Positions 8,718 to 16,233 are shown, numbered from the stretch's first letter. The stretch: DNA of 47,382 bases from Candidatus Peregrinibacteria bacterium RIFOXYA2_FULL_41_18 (GCA_001788795.1 MFXH01000014.1:1-47382); one strand, 5' to 3'. Numbers and translations: made by a program. The notes: generated by a model from the sequence alone, not told the origin.

Positions 8718-8912
8718 CTACCATTTTCCTGTAAACGTCAGGATTAGGAGTGCGATTATTAATACGGCAGATGTCCCGATATAGAAATACGTAAGATATA
8801 GCGTTCTCTGTGATAAATGCTTGAATCTTAGAGCATGATTTATTCCAAGAGCGCTTATTATCAAGAAAATAAACAGCAGTATTCCGACCGAGATGTACAT
8901 TGTTATTTGCAT
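8718..8912 (-). CDS. Small two-helix membrane protein
   Basis: 64-aa protein with two hydrophobic helices (YISVGILLFIFLIISALGI and YIGTSAVLIIALLILTFTG) joined by a short basic loop (HALRFKHLSQRT). Family unknown. Its ATG lies 5 bp after the phosphomannomutase stop codon on the same strand, so it is probably the last gene of that operon and translationally coupled. The tight spacing and clean topology are the main evidence that it is real. Confidence 0.65.
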   Translation of the reverse strand: MQITMYISVGILLFIFLIISALGINHALRFKHLSQRTLYLTYFYIGTSAVLIIALLILTFTGKW

Positions 8913-8917
8913 GGAGA

Positions 8918-10339
8918 TTAGGATTGGAACCAGCTGTTGTCTATATCATCATACTCCGAAAGATGGTCGAAGAATATTTTTTGAATTTCCTGCAGGCGGT
9001 TTTCCGTCGGCGCTTCAAATCGAATTGTCATGCACGGCGTTGTGTTTGAACATCTGATTGCGCCCCACGAGTCCTTGTCGAAATTAACAAATACGCCGTC
9101 TGTTGTGAGGCAGTCATATTTGTTTGCGAAATGATCTTTAATCTTTTCTATGTGTTGGAATTTTTTGTCGTCCGGGCAGTGAGCTTTTATTTCAGGCGTG
9201 TTGAAAACTATTGGAAGATCTTCGAAAAATTTGGAAAACGAGTGATTTGCTTCGGAAAGTATTCTCAAAATTATTGCTGCTGCAAACATGGCATCGTCAA
9301 ATCCATACCAGTCATAATAAGTTTTTCCGAAAAACATATGTCCGCTTGTTTCGCCAGCGAGAGGTGCGCCAATGTCTTTCATGGTTTTTTCGATGAAAGA
9401 ATGTCCGGTTCTGGAACGAATCGGGTTTCCTCCGTTTTTGACAATATCGTTTTCAAGAATCTTCGAGCTTTTTATGTCGAAAACTATGTTTGCTCCCGGA
9501 GTGTATTTGAGCAGGTCGCGTGCGATAGGTATCAATACGGTGTCGGAGTGATAGTGCTTGCCGTTTTCGTCTATAATTCCGATTCTGTCGCCATCTCCGT
9601 CGAATCCTATTCCAAGATCAGCCTTTTCAGAGATTACTTTTTCTGCAAGTTCTTGCATGTTTCGCGCATCTTCCGGATTGGCTTCGTGGTTTGGGAACAT
9701 TCCGTCCGGTGTGCAGTGAAGTTTTATGACTTCACATCCCAATTCTTCCAATAGTTCCGGCGCGAAAAGTCCCGCAACCCCATTTCCTGCGTCGATTACT
9801 ATTTTCAATTTTCTTTTGAGTTCGATTTTCGACTTCACCTCAGCTAGATAATCATCAAATATGTCATCCTTCGTTTTCAACTGGCCATTTCCTTTTTCGA
9901 AGTCATTTTTTTGTATCAAATTAAGAACGTCTTGCAATTCGTCTCCGCATATCGAATGAGCTTCGCGACCGAGCAGTTTGAATCCGTTATATTCTTTCGG
10001 ATTGTGGCTCGCCGTCACGTTGCAGCCTCCGTCAAATTTATACTTGTGAACCGCATAGTAAATCAAAGGGGATGTGCTTTCTCCGATTTCTGTTACGTCG
10101 CAGCCTGTCTCCGTAAGACCGAGAATGAATGCACTTTGCAATTCAGGTCCTGAAATCCTAGCGTCTCTGCCTACAACTATTTTCGGATTTTTCTTGTCAT
10201 AAAGCCTAACTAGGTAAGTCCCGAAACCTTTGCCGATTAATTTGGCGGTTTCCGGCGTAAGATCCGGTTGGCTGTTCGATGTCGGTTTATGGGCGATCCC
10301 ACGGATGTCGTAGGCGCGGAAGATGAGTGGATTTAGCAT
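8918..10339 (-). CDS. manB: Phosphomannomutase / phosphoglucomutase
   Basis: Alpha-D-phosphohexomutase of 473 aa, interconverting hexose-1- and hexose-6-phosphates to feed sugar-nucleotide and surface polysaccharide synthesis. All four family landmarks are visible: the N-terminal FRAYDIRGIA, the phosphoserine loop TASHNPKEYNGFK (S111), the metal-binding DGDGDR loop (247-252) and the sugar-binding GETSGHMFF. The last part, ending in a phosphate-binding FVNFDKDSWGAIRCSNTTP region, is complete. Whether Man or Glc is preferred cannot be told from sequence. It lies downstream of nadM across a heptad array and upstream of the small membrane gene. Confidence 0.95.
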   Translation of the reverse strand: MLNPLIFRAYDIRGIAHKPTSNSQPDLTPETAKLIGKGFGTYLVRLYDKKNPKIVVGRDARISGPELQSAFILGLTETGCDVTEIGESTSPLIYYAVHKYKFDGGCNVTASHNPKEYNGFKLLGREAHSICGDELQDVLNLIQKNDFEKGNGQLKTKDDIFDDYLAEVKSKIELKRKLKIVIDAGNGVAGLFAPELLEELGCEVIKLHCTPDGMFPNHEANPEDARNMQELAEKVISEKADLGIGFDGDGDRIGIIDENGKHYHSDTVLIPIARDLLKYTPGANIVFDIKSSKILENDIVKNGGNPIRSRTGHSFIEKTMKDIGAPLAGETSGHMFFGKTYYDWYGFDDAMFAAAIILRILSEANHSFSKFFEDLPIVFNTPEIKAHCPDDKKFQHIEKIKDHFANKYDCLTTDGVFVNFDKDSWGAIRCSNTTPCMTIRFEAPTENRLQEIQKIFFDHLSEYDDIDNSWFQS

Positions 10340-10341
10340 GG

Positions 10342-10400
10342 GAGAAGGCAGAAGGGATAAGGGATAAGGGATAAGGCAGAAGGCATGAGGCAGAAGGTGT
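10342..10400. repeat. Perfect heptad array GGCAGAA / GGGATAA / GGCATGA (R6)
   Basis: Reads in register as GGCAGAA, GGGATAA three times, GGCAGAA, GGCATGA, GGCAGAA. It sits between nadM and the phosphomannomutase gene (both minus), so transcripts contain the pyrimidine-rich complement. Confidence 0.85.
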
Positions 10401-10409
10401 GGAGTGAGA

Positions 10410-10931
10410 TTATTTTCGAGGGAGGCGGATGTCTGATAAGCGGTCGTGGGTTTTATGTTTTTTGAGATATTCGGCGACAGCTTTTGGTACGAGTTTTATC
10501 CACGAATCATCTCGGCAAAGAATCTTTGCGCGGATATCTGTTGCGCATATTTTTTTATTGAACTTGATATTAATGACCTTGATGTCGGGTGCGTGTTTTA
10601 CAAAAAGTTCTTTTACCATGTGAGATCCGGTATAGAGCGTTTCGAAAGAAGGGCACAAGAGTTTTACATGAGATGCCCATAGAGAGAAGTTTTGTATATT
10701 TCGAATCGGTATGATTATGTATTTTTCTCTTTTGATTCCTTCTGCGGTGAGTGCTTTTTCGATCATTTCAAATCTTTCTCCTGCGGTGAAAGGATTATCT
10801 TCCGTGTAGTTTTCTTCAGCGCTGCCGATACCGATAATTACGCGATCGTTTTTTGCGAGAGCCTGTTTCAGGGCGTCAAGGTGTCCTAAGTGAAATGGTT
10901 GGAAACGGCCGATAAAAAGTCCGGTGGACAT
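10410..10931 (-). CDS. nadM: Archaeal-type nicotinamide-nucleotide adenylyltransferase
   Basis: Nucleotidyltransferase of 173 aa that joins NMN and ATP to NAD+. The N-terminus GLFIGRFQPFHLGHLDAL holds the HxGH motif (HLGH), and the C-terminal ICATDIRAKI corresponds to the family's ISxTxxR signature. FTAGERFEMIEKAL is also typical of the NadM (archaeal/NudR-fused) family rather than bacterial NadD. A FAD synthetase-like role is a remote alternative. Together with nadE directly upstream it forms an NAD-making pair. It starts at the ATG at 10931, 75 bp after nadE, across an AT-rich repeat. Confidence 0.9.
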   Translation of the reverse strand: MSTGLFIGRFQPFHLGHLDALKQALAKNDRVIIGIGSAEENYTEDNPFTAGERFEMIEKALTAEGIKREKYIIIPIRNIQNFSLWASHVKLLCPSFETLYTGSHMVKELFVKHAPDIKVINIKFNKKICATDIRAKILCRDDSWIKLVPKAVAEYLKKHKTHDRLSDIRLPRK

Positions 10932-10936
10932 GGTGG

Positions 10937-10980
10937 ATTAACTAAATAACTAATAACTAGTAACTGATAGTTGATAGTTT
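10937..10980. repeat. AT-rich heptad array TAACTAA / TAACTAG / TAGTTGA (R7)
   Basis: TAACTAA, ATAACTAA, TAACTAG, TAACTGA, TAGTTGA, TAGTTTA between nadE and nadM. It has the same 7-bp spacing as the purine-rich arrays but a different unit, and is rich in in-frame stops. Confidence 0.6.
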
Positions 10981-11006
10981 AATGAATAAGAGTCGTTAAG
11001 GCAAAG

Positions 11007-11840
11007 TTAATCAAACAGTTGTTGTTGGCCTTCAAGAACGATTGGTTCTTCTGTGATTTCCTGTGGCGCGATCTCTGCGGTTTTTTGAGCTTTTATTCCG
11101 AGTATCGGAGGAAGTTTGAGTTTATGTTCGTTCGCTTTTATTCTGCGGACTGTTTTCCTTGTCAGTGTCGGATCAAGTCCGCGCGAAATTATATCTTCTT
11201 CATCGCGTTCTTCTTCGTAAAGCTTAAGTATTTGATCCAGTTTTGCGTAAGATGCGCCAAGCTCATCTTCGTCGGTTTGATCCGGAGCAAGTTCAGCAGA
11301 TGGTGCTTTGTTTATCAATTCTTCCGGCATGTCCATGTATATTGCAAGATCTACGACTTCGGTCTTGTACAAACTTCCTATAACTTCAATATCTGCCGCA
11401 AGGTCGCCGTATTTTGTTCCATAGCCCAGCATAAGTTCGCTTTTGTTCGACGTGCCGAGCACCAAGGCGTTGTTTTTATTTGCAAAATGATAGAGCAAAA
11501 GCATTCTGATTCGCGATCTTAGGTTCATTTGGCTAGTGCTGTTTTGTCCCCATGGAACAAAATTGAAGCTGACGAGGAATGAGTTAATCGGTTGATAATA
11601 ATATTTTGCCTCCAAATGTTCCGCAAGAATTTTTGCATGTTCAATGTTTTCTTGTTTCGTAAGACCGATTTCCGGCATTATTAACGCTGTTACGTTTTCT
11701 GCGCCAAGTGCGTCTATTGCAAGCTTGAAAGTGACAGCTGAATCCAGTCCGCCGGATAGCCCGATGACAACCTGTTCGCGTCCGGTTTTTTTAACCTCTT
11801 TTTTGAGGGCTTTGATTAAGTCTTGATATGTTTTTTTCAT
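11007..11840 (-). CDS. nadE: NH3-dependent NAD+ synthetase
   Basis: Converts nicotinate adenine dinucleotide and ammonia to NAD+ with ATP. 277 aa, the length of the ammonia-dependent form; there is no glutaminase domain. The PP-loop SGGLDS (29-34) binds ATP pyrophosphate. GTSNKSELMLGYGTKYGDLAADI and PSAELAPDQTDEDELG are the other conserved blocks. A C-terminal tail of about 25 residues (ITEEPIVLEGQQQLFD) extends past the core. It starts 20 bp after smpB on the same strand, so the two are likely co-transcribed. Confidence 0.96.
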   Translation of the reverse strand: MKKTYQDLIKALKKEVKKTGREQVVIGLSGGLDSAVTFKLAIDALGAENVTALIMPEIGLTKQENIEHAKILAEHLEAKYYYQPINSFLVSFNFVPWGQNSTSQMNLRSRIRMLLLYHFANKNNALVLGTSNKSELMLGYGTKYGDLAADIEVIGSLYKTEVVDLAIYMDMPEELINKAPSAELAPDQTDEDELGASYAKLDQILKLYEEERDEEDIISRGLDPTLTRKTVRRIKANEHKLKLPPILGIKAQKTAEIAPQEITEEPIVLEGQQQLFD

Positions 11841-11860
11841 GCGGGGGAGGGCGTTAGGGT

Positions 11861-12304
11861 CTAATAGTTGGCGACGGATCTTTTTATTTCCAAATCTTGA
11901 GATTTTTTCTTGAGGTCGTTTCTTTTATCATAATTCTTCTTGCCTTTGCAAATTCCAATCTCCATTTTTGCGTAATTATTCTTGAGATGGATTGCGAGGG
12001 GTATGATTGTAATGCCTTTTTCTTTTTCCAGCGAGGCTATATGTAAGATTTCCTTCTTTTTAAGAAGAAGTTTTCTGCTGCGAAGAGGATCGTAATCTTG
12101 ATCAGATGCATATTTATATGGACTTATGTGCATATTTTGCGTCCAAATTTCACCATTTTTTATTGTTATATAGCAGCCTTTCAAATTGGATCCACCGTTC
12201 TTCACGGATTTAATTTCCGCACCGGTAAGTACGATACCAGCTTCGTATCTGTCAAGGACTGTGTAATCGTGGAAGGCTTTCTTGTTTTGGGAGATGGGCT
12301 GCAT
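11861..12304 (-). CDS. smpB: SsrA-binding protein
   Basis: 147-aa partner of tmRNA in rescue of stalled ribosomes. Recognised from NKKAFHDYTVLDRYEAGIVL, the GAEIKSVKNGGSNLKG loop, NMHISPYKYA, and the C-terminal basic tail KKNYDKRNDLKKKSQDLEIKR, which enters the ribosomal mRNA channel. It is the usual length. The tmRNA gene itself is not in the window. It is first in a minus-strand run with nadE, nadM and manB. A TGTTAAAAT extended -10 lies about 50 bp upstream at 12351-12359. Confidence 0.97.
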   Translation of the reverse strand: MQPISQNKKAFHDYTVLDRYEAGIVLTGAEIKSVKNGGSNLKGCYITIKNGEIWTQNMHISPYKYASDQDYDPLRSRKLLLKKKEILHIASLEKEKGITIIPLAIHLKNNYAKMEIGICKGKKNYDKRNDLKKKSQDLEIKRSVANY

Positions 12305-12367
12305 GGGGGAGGGATAGACAGTAGAGATGAATAGGGAATGGGTCGGGGGTATTTTAACATAAATAGC

Positions 12368-12406
12368 GGAAGGGAGAAGGCAGAAGGGATAAGGCAGAAG
12401 GCAAAG
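12368..12406. repeat. Heptad array GGCAGAA / GGGATAA (R8)
   Basis: GGAGAAG, GCAGAAG, GGATAAG, GCAGAAG, GCAAAG. It lies between the divergent smpB and the small lipoprotein gene and overlaps where a smpB -35 would sit. Confidence 0.75.
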
Positions 12407-12451
12407 TGTGGTGAATTTTAGATATTAACACAAAAGGGGTTGCCTAAACTA

Positions 12452-12480
12452 TTTACTTATGGCTTTTATTCGATTAAAAT
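12452..12480 (+). promoter_or_regulatory. Promoter of the small acidic lipoprotein
   Basis: TTTACT (12452-12457), a 17-bp spacer, TAAAAT (12475-12480). It places transcription start near 12487, downstream of the ATG at 12459, and so favours the GTG start at 12513. Confidence 0.5.
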
Positions 12481-12512
12481 GCGCGCCGAATTATTTCTTA
12501 ACTCCTATAGCC

Positions 12513-12749
12513 GTGAAAAAACTATTGGCTATGCTTTCCATCCTCGGAGTTTTCGCAGCTTACGGTTGCGCTGAAACTGAGGACGCAGACGACGTTGTTA
12601 CAGACGATACAGTAGTAGAAGATACTGCTGTTGATGCTGACGACGCTGTTGTTACTGACGAAGCTGCTACGACAGACGAAGCTGCTACGACAGATGCAAC
12701 AACAACTGATGAGGCTGCAACAACAACTGATACAACAGTTGCTGAGTAG
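12513..12749 (+). CDS. Small Asp/Thr/Ala-rich lipoprotein
   Basis: 78-aa protein. A GTG start at 12513 gives a classic short lipoprotein signal, VKKLLAMLSILGVFAAYGC, with the lipid-bearing Cys at residue 19. The mature part is almost entirely Asp, Thr, Ala, Val and Glu in near-repeats such as TDEAATTDEAATTD, and so is highly acidic and probably disordered. No family is recognised; it may be an abundant surface coat or linker protein. The ATG at 12459 lies upstream of the predicted transcription start and would bury the signal peptide, so I reject it. A strong terminator follows. Confidence 0.75.
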   Translation: MKKLLAMLSILGVFAAYGCAETEDADDVVTDDTVVEDTAVDADDAVVTDEAATTDEAATTDATTTDEAATTTDTTVAE

Positions 12750-12768
12750 TTTCTTTTGTTTGTAAATT

Positions 12769-12797
12769 AAAGGCCGTTCGCAAGGACGGTCTTTTTT
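12769..12797 (+). terminator. Rho-independent terminator after the small lipoprotein
   Basis: AGGCCGT pairs with ACGGTCT around an 8-nt loop and is followed by TTTTTT. It closes the single-gene transcript. Confidence 0.8.
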
Positions 12798-12813
12798 TGT
12801 GGATTGATAGTGG

Positions 12814-13326
12814 CTATTCTTCTATTTCTGGTTCGGTTTGGTGTGTAATAAATTCTCCCCAGAAGCTCTTCAACGCTGCGGTGTCGATTGCGTCTTCCTC
12901 CGGAGATATTGTGTCGTCGTTGTCTTCTTCTATCCATCCTTCAAGTGCCTCGAAAAACTCATCCATATCTATGGGTTCTCCCAGAGCGTTTGGTGTTCTG
13001 GGCATGTTTTTAATTTCAATTGTCATACTTGCCGATATCTCAGATCCGTATGTGTCACATATATTACCGATTTTTACGCACCAATTTTCAGGCTTGATAT
13101 CTACAACGCCTTCCATAAATAAAATCGCCCATTGTCCATTCTCATGTGTTATATATGCTGTAAATGCATCTGGGTTATTAATTATTGTATTTAGCGCTTC
13201 GTTGTCTGTCGGAAGAGTTGCGCCGATTCTGTCCAGAATTCCCAATAATCTGCTTACCGGCATGGTTTCTGTACTATTTGCAAATAAAATTCCTGACGGT
13301 TTGGGTTTATAACTAGGGGTTTCCAT
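12814..13326 (-). CDS. Acidic hypothetical protein
   Basis: 170-aa acidic protein with no signal peptide or membrane segment and no family I recognise. The N-terminal half looks like a folded alpha/beta domain (GILDRIGATLPTDNEALNTI, AFTAYITHENGQWAILFMEG). The C-terminal 50 residues are very acidic (GWIEEDNDDTISPEEDAID). A frame of almost equal length exists on the opposite strand, but it is Ser/Cys-rich and lacks a sensible composition; the minus frame has the Glu/Asp-rich usage of the neighbours. It lies convergent to the small lipoprotein gene and 56 bp after the methyltransferase. Confidence 0.65.
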   Translation of the reverse strand: METPSYKPKPSGILFANSTETMPVSRLLGILDRIGATLPTDNEALNTIINNPDAFTAYITHENGQWAILFMEGVVDIKPENWCVKIGNICDTYGSEISASMTIEIKNMPRTPNALGEPIDMDEFFEALEGWIEEDNDDTISPEEDAIDTAALKSFWGEFITHQTEPEIEE

Positions 13327-13338
13327 GAAGTTTCATTT

Positions 13339-13365
13339 AAAAAATTGGCCATGATTCTATCGTGG
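13339..13365 (-). terminator. Possible terminator after the methyltransferase
   Basis: Minus strand: a 6-bp stem CCACGA/TCATGG (one G-U pair) followed by CCAATTTTTTAAA, between the methyltransferase stop and the next minus gene. Confidence 0.4.
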
Positions 13366-13382
13366 ATTTTCAGCCTGTCAAA

Positions 13383-14270
13383 CTATTGTTTCTTGATTAT
13401 GAAGCAATGATGCGGCGGAATCCCGTTGAAATCCGGCGGAATCATGCTTATTTCTTTGTTTATCGAGCAAGGTTGCAGTCTTCTTGTTTCCATTAGGAAA
13501 TCCCGAAAGTTGTTCGAGAACATTATAAGTCCTCTGGGGTTAAGCAAGTCCAGTGCGCCATTTATAAGATCGGGATGGTCTTTTTGTACTGAGAAGTTTT
13601 TGCCCTTGTTTTTGCTGAATGTCGGAGGGTCGATAATTATTATGTCGAATGTGAAGTTTTTTCTTTTTGCGTATTTGAAAAACTCGAGAGTGTCCATTTT
13701 GTAAGTCCAGTTCTTTTCCGGAGGTAGATTGTTGAGGGCTAGGTTCTTTTTGATCCATTCGCAGTAGGTTTTTGAGAGGTCTACGCTGTAAGTCTTAGCG
13801 GCACCTGCGCATGCTGCGTAGATTGTGAATGAGCCTGTATATGCGAAAGTATTGAGGATTGTCTTGTTAAGGCTTTTCGATGCGATCCATTTCCGCGTTT
13901 CGCGATGGTCGAGAAATAGGCCGGTGTCGAGGTAGTCCGATAAGTTGATTGAGAAAGAGTGGCCATATTCTTTAACTGTAATTTCTTTCTGCGGTGATGA
14001 TTTCGGGATTTGGATTTCTTTTTTTGTACGATTTTTATAAAAAAAATCTTGTATTCCGAGAAGAGACTTGAGGGATTGCTCGATTTCTTTCGCCATGCCT
14101 TCAGATATTGGTGCGAAAATATGAATTACCGCATTGTTTTGATAGATATCGATTGCGAGTGGCAGGGTGCGGTCGGTATTGTTATAAATCCTATAAGCTT
14201 CGAGATGATTTTTCTCGATATAAGGCGTGAGTCTGGTGAGGGAGGATTTTAGCAGGTCGTGGATATTCAA
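13383..14270 (-). CDS. RlmI/RlmK-family 23S rRNA (or related) SAM-dependent methyltransferase
   Basis: Class I SAM methyltransferase of 295 aa. The N-terminal half (1-120) is a poorly conserved substrate domain. The catalytic domain shows the linker YLDTGLFLDHRETRKWI, SAM motif I LNTFAYTGSFTIYAACAGA, motif II TYSVDLSKTYCEW and the active-site motif IIIDPPTFSKNK, a DPPxF/Y signature. This layout is that of RlmI and the RlmK half of RlmKL, which modify 23S rRNA. Whether the product is m5C or m7G cannot be decided; there is no obvious catalytic Cys pair. It is divergent from tRNA-Ser. Confidence 0.85.
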   Translation of the reverse strand: MNIHDLLKSSLTRLTPYIEKNHLEAYRIYNNTDRTLPLAIDIYQNNAVIHIFAPISEGMAKEIEQSLKSLLGIQDFFYKNRTKKEIQIPKSSPQKEITVKEYGHSFSINLSDYLDTGLFLDHRETRKWIASKSLNKTILNTFAYTGSFTIYAACAGAAKTYSVDLSKTYCEWIKKNLALNNLPPEKNWTYKMDTLEFFKYAKRKNFTFDIIIIDPPTFSKNKGKNFSVQKDHPDLINGALDLLNPRGLIMFSNNFRDFLMETRRLQPCSINKEISMIPPDFNGIPPHHCFIIKKQ

Positions 14271-14323
14271 AATATGACATTAATTGGCTGTATGTTAATA
14301 TGCCGTCTGCGATTTTACAAATT

Positions 14324-14413
14324 GGAGAGATGGCCGAGTGGCTGATGGCGCACGCTTGGAAAGTGTGTTTACGAGCAATCGTAACGTGGGTTCGAATCCC
14401 ACTCTCTCCGCCA
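14324..14413 (+). tRNA. tRNA-Ser (anticodon GGA)
   Basis: 90-nt class II tRNA. The acceptor GGAGAGA pairs with TCTCTCC, followed by discriminator G and an encoded CCA. The anticodon stem is CACGC/GTGTG with loop TTGGAAA, anticodon GGA. The long variable arm and T loop (GGTTCGAATCC) are intact. Confidence 0.96.
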
Positions 14414-14420
14414 AAACAAA

Positions 14421-14441
14421 TCCGCATCCCCGCAGCGCGGG
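14421..14441 (+). other. Perfect hairpin downstream of tRNA-Ser
   Basis: ATCCCCGC/GCGGGGAT with a 3-nt loop, about 10 bp after the CCA end. It could be a processing or termination hairpin, although no U-run follows directly. Confidence 0.5.
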
Positions 14442-14524
14442 GATAAGGAGTTGTTTTCGATGATAGGATTGGTCGAACTCACAGGTTCGGGCGCCGAGGA
14501 TAGCGAGAGTCGCGACCAATTCTT

Positions 14525-14593
14525 ATTGGGCATGACCGAGCGGCGCAGGCGCATAGCTTTGCGTAGCAAAGCGTCATCCCACTCTCTCCGCCA
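14525..14593 (+). pseudogene. Decayed tRNA-Ser copy
   Basis: ATTGGGCATGACCGAG aligns with the start of the true gene (ATTGGAGAGATGGCCGAG), the next 25 bases still resemble its D arm, and the 3' 21 bases are identical. The 5' acceptor strand, anticodon arm and T arm are lost or replaced, so it cannot fold as a tRNA. Confidence 0.6.
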
Positions 14594-14596
14594 AAA

Positions 14597-14639
14597 GAAG
14601 TAGGAGAAGTAGAAGAAGTAGAAGAAGTGACGTAGTTAA
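14597..14639. repeat. 9-bp GAAGTAGAA array ending in GAAGTGACGTAG (R9)
   Basis: GAAGTAGGA, GAAGTAGAA, GAAGTAGAA, GAAGTGACGTAG directly after the decayed tRNA-Ser copy. It is the cleanest example of the 9-bp family. Confidence 0.8.
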
Positions 14640-14659
14640 GTTTTTTATAGCAATTCTCC

Positions 14660-14688
14660 TTTCTGTAACTGGGTATTTCTGGTATAAT
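14660..14688 (+). promoter_or_regulatory. Extended -10 promoter of the 387-aa acidic protein
   Basis: TGGTATAAT with TATAAT at 14683-14688. The -35 is poor (TTTCTG). The start codon is 24 bp downstream. Confidence 0.55.
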
Positions 14689-14711
14689 TATTAGATATAA
14701 AAGCCCTAAAT

Positions 14712-15875
14712 ATGCTGTTTGGTGAAAAAAGACTGGTTTGGGATGACAAGTCTCCGGAAGGAGGCAGTAGCGATGCAGGGAAAGAAGCTGTAGATACTTC
14801 CAAAAAAGAGTCTGCAGATACGGGCAGTGTTGATGTTGCCGATAAGAGTGCAAAAAAAGAGTCTATGCAAGAACGAGAGAAGCTTGCTCAAGAGGTTGAA
14901 GAAGGCGGTGTCGACGCTGATGGCGACAAGGGTACCGATACTGATACCAATCCTGAAACCGATACTGATACGGATGATGGAGAAAAAGGTCCTTTTGATA
15001 GACTTAATGAGTATTTTGAAGGAGATGAGTTTAAAAAGGATAAAGAAGATGGGAAGTGGGCCAAAATTATAGGAAAAACCTTGTTGTTATTTTTTGGGGC
15101 GCAAAAGGCTATGGAAGCGTCTATGAGTACTGAGGAGGTTGATGCGGAGAAGAAGGCGCTTGTTACGGCTTATACCGCATTGATTGCCGAGATGGTTAAG
15201 GCTGACAAATTACCTACTGGAATCGTTGTTAGCGATGCCGATGTCGGTGTTTTGGCTGGCGAATATGAAATTTCAACGGCCGATGATTTGAAAAAATATC
15301 TTGAGGGTAAGGCTAAAATGGAAATCGGAGGTGCGCAAATATCTTTAAGCGATTATCTGGATAAGGTCAAAAAAAGGGAAAATCCTGCGGTTGCCGCGAC
15401 TGTTACAGCTACAACGACCGCTTCTGGGGCTGTTGTTTTATCAGAAGCCGCTTCTACGTCTCCTTTTGCCGTTTGTCCTACAAAGGAGGTTTCGTTGGTC
15501 GGCACAAAGTCTCACAGGTTTGAATTAACTTCGGGTGAAAAAATTACACTTGAACATCAATATGTTGTCATTGGAGGTAAGCGATTTGCTGCAAAGGCTA
15601 AATCCGGTGATCAGGAGGCTCCAATTACATTTGAGAGCGTGAAGCCGATAGCCAGTGGTGGTTTTGAGTTTGAAATTAAGCCGGTTCTTGAGGGCTGGAG
15701 AGCGCTTGGAGCTCTTGCTGGGATGGGTGGTCCGCGTTCCGTTAATTTGAATCAGGAAAAATCAGTCGCATTGGTAAAAGCTCTTTATAAGGGTGCGACT
15801 CAAGGAAGTTTTACCCATCAGGTTGCAGATCCGAATACGGGAAATAACGTAGAGTTTACTTTTACGGCTGCGTGA
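14712..15875 (+). CDS. Acidic repeat-linker protein of unknown function
   Basis: 387-aa protein. Residues 1-95 are a charged, disordered Asp/Thr/Glu/Ser/Lys linker with near-repeats (DTDTNPETDTDTDD). A short helical region follows (KWAKIIGKTLLLFFGAQKAMEA), then a helical domain to about residue 230, an Ala/Thr-rich stretch (VAATVTATTTASGAVVLSEAA) and a C-terminal beta-rich domain (KSHRFELTSGEKITLEHQYV, GFEFEIKPVLEGWRALGALAG). There is no signal peptide. The start MLFGEKRLVW is reminiscent of the calpain-like protein start MGLFGRKS in this window. No family is recognised. It has its own promoter. Confidence 0.7.
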   Translation: MLFGEKRLVWDDKSPEGGSSDAGKEAVDTSKKESADTGSVDVADKSAKKESMQEREKLAQEVEEGGVDADGDKGTDTDTNPETDTDTDDGEKGPFDRLNEYFEGDEFKKDKEDGKWAKIIGKTLLLFFGAQKAMEASMSTEEVDAEKKALVTAYTALIAEMVKADKLPTGIVVSDADVGVLAGEYEISTADDLKKYLEGKAKMEIGGAQISLSDYLDKVKKRENPAVAATVTATTTASGAVVLSEAASTSPFAVCPTKEVSLVGTKSHRFELTSGEKITLEHQYVVIGGKRFAAKAKSGDQEAPITFESVKPIASGGFEFEIKPVLEGWRALGALAGMGGPRSVNLNQEKSVALVKALYKGATQGSFTHQVADPNTGNNVEFTFTAA

Positions 15876-15913
15876 GGGGGTAGGGGGTAGATTGCAGATG
15901 GCAGAGAAGAGGG
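15875..15913. repeat. GGGGGTA / GATTGCA / GATGGCA array (R10)
   Basis: GGGGGTA, GGGGGTA, GATTGCA, GATGGCA, GAGAAGA in heptad register, between the convergent 387-aa protein gene and rpmB. It overlaps the TGA stop of the former. Confidence 0.65.
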
Positions 15914-15928
15914 CAAATCCTTGATGGA

Positions 15929-16126
15929 TTAGACCTTTGTGTTTTTTCTCAAAGTCCTGATGCAGCTTGTGCAGATTTTTTTTGCCACCATCTTCTTGGT
16001 TTTCGTATCGTAAACCTTCTTGCTTGTGAGGTTTGGTCTCCAAGATCTCAAGGCTTTTCTGTTCGAGTGGCTGATCGTGCAGCCGATAGATGGTTTTTTA
16101 CCGCAGTTTGTGCAAACTCTAGACAT
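15929..16126 (-). CDS. rpmB: 50S ribosomal protein L28
   Basis: 65-aa large-subunit ribosomal protein. Recognised from CTNCGKKPSIGCTISHSNRK, the RSWRPNLTSKKVYD core and MVAKKICTSCIRTLRKN at the C-terminus. Four Cys form a zinc-ribbon pair (CTNC, CTSC), as in the Zn-binding L28 forms. The gene is single, convergent with the 387-aa protein gene and divergent from the site-2 protease gene. Confidence 0.94.
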   Translation of the reverse strand: MSRVCTNCGKKPSIGCTISHSNRKALRSWRPNLTSKKVYDTKTKKMVAKKICTSCIRTLRKNTKV

Positions 16127-16198
16127 AGTATTTAAATCAGGTATTTTAATAAGAGCGGGAGTAGTTTAAGTGGGAATTGGCTCTTTGGCAAGGGAAAA

Positions 16199-16233
16199 AG
16201 GGGAGGCAGAAGGGATGAGGCAGTAGGGATGAG
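16199..16233. repeat. GGCAGAA / GGGATGA array (R11)
   Basis: GGCAGAA, GGGATGA, GGCAGTA, GGGATGA, immediately upstream of the site-2 protease gene in the rpmB spacer. Confidence 0.75.

Larger units (their letters stand above)
14396..14596 (+). repeat. 180-bp unit bounded by 21-bp direct repeats of the tRNA-Ser 3' end
   Basis: ATCCCACTCTCTCCGCCAAAA occurs at 14396-14416 (tRNA 3' end) and again, identical, at 14576-14596. An exact copy of a tRNA 3' end downstream of the gene is what a tRNA-targeted integration, or an unequal duplication, leaves behind. Confidence 0.7.

Noticed and set aside
9131..9754. 207-codon plus-strand frame inside the phosphomannomutase gene
   Set aside because: It is the complement of a clearly conserved gene with all catalytic motifs, and its product is Phe/Val/Tyr-rich without a domain.
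12797..13312. Plus-strand frame of 171 codons opposite the acidic hypothetical gene
   Set aside because: Its product is Ser/Cys/Ile-rich with no domain pattern, while the minus frame has the Glu/Asp-rich composition of real neighbours. It also starts at the terminator of the upstream gene.
14295..14569. Minus-strand protein frames around tRNA-Ser (ESGIRTHVT..., REWDSNPRYD...)
   Set aside because: These peptides are the well-known spurious translations of tRNA gene complements and carry no independent evidence.
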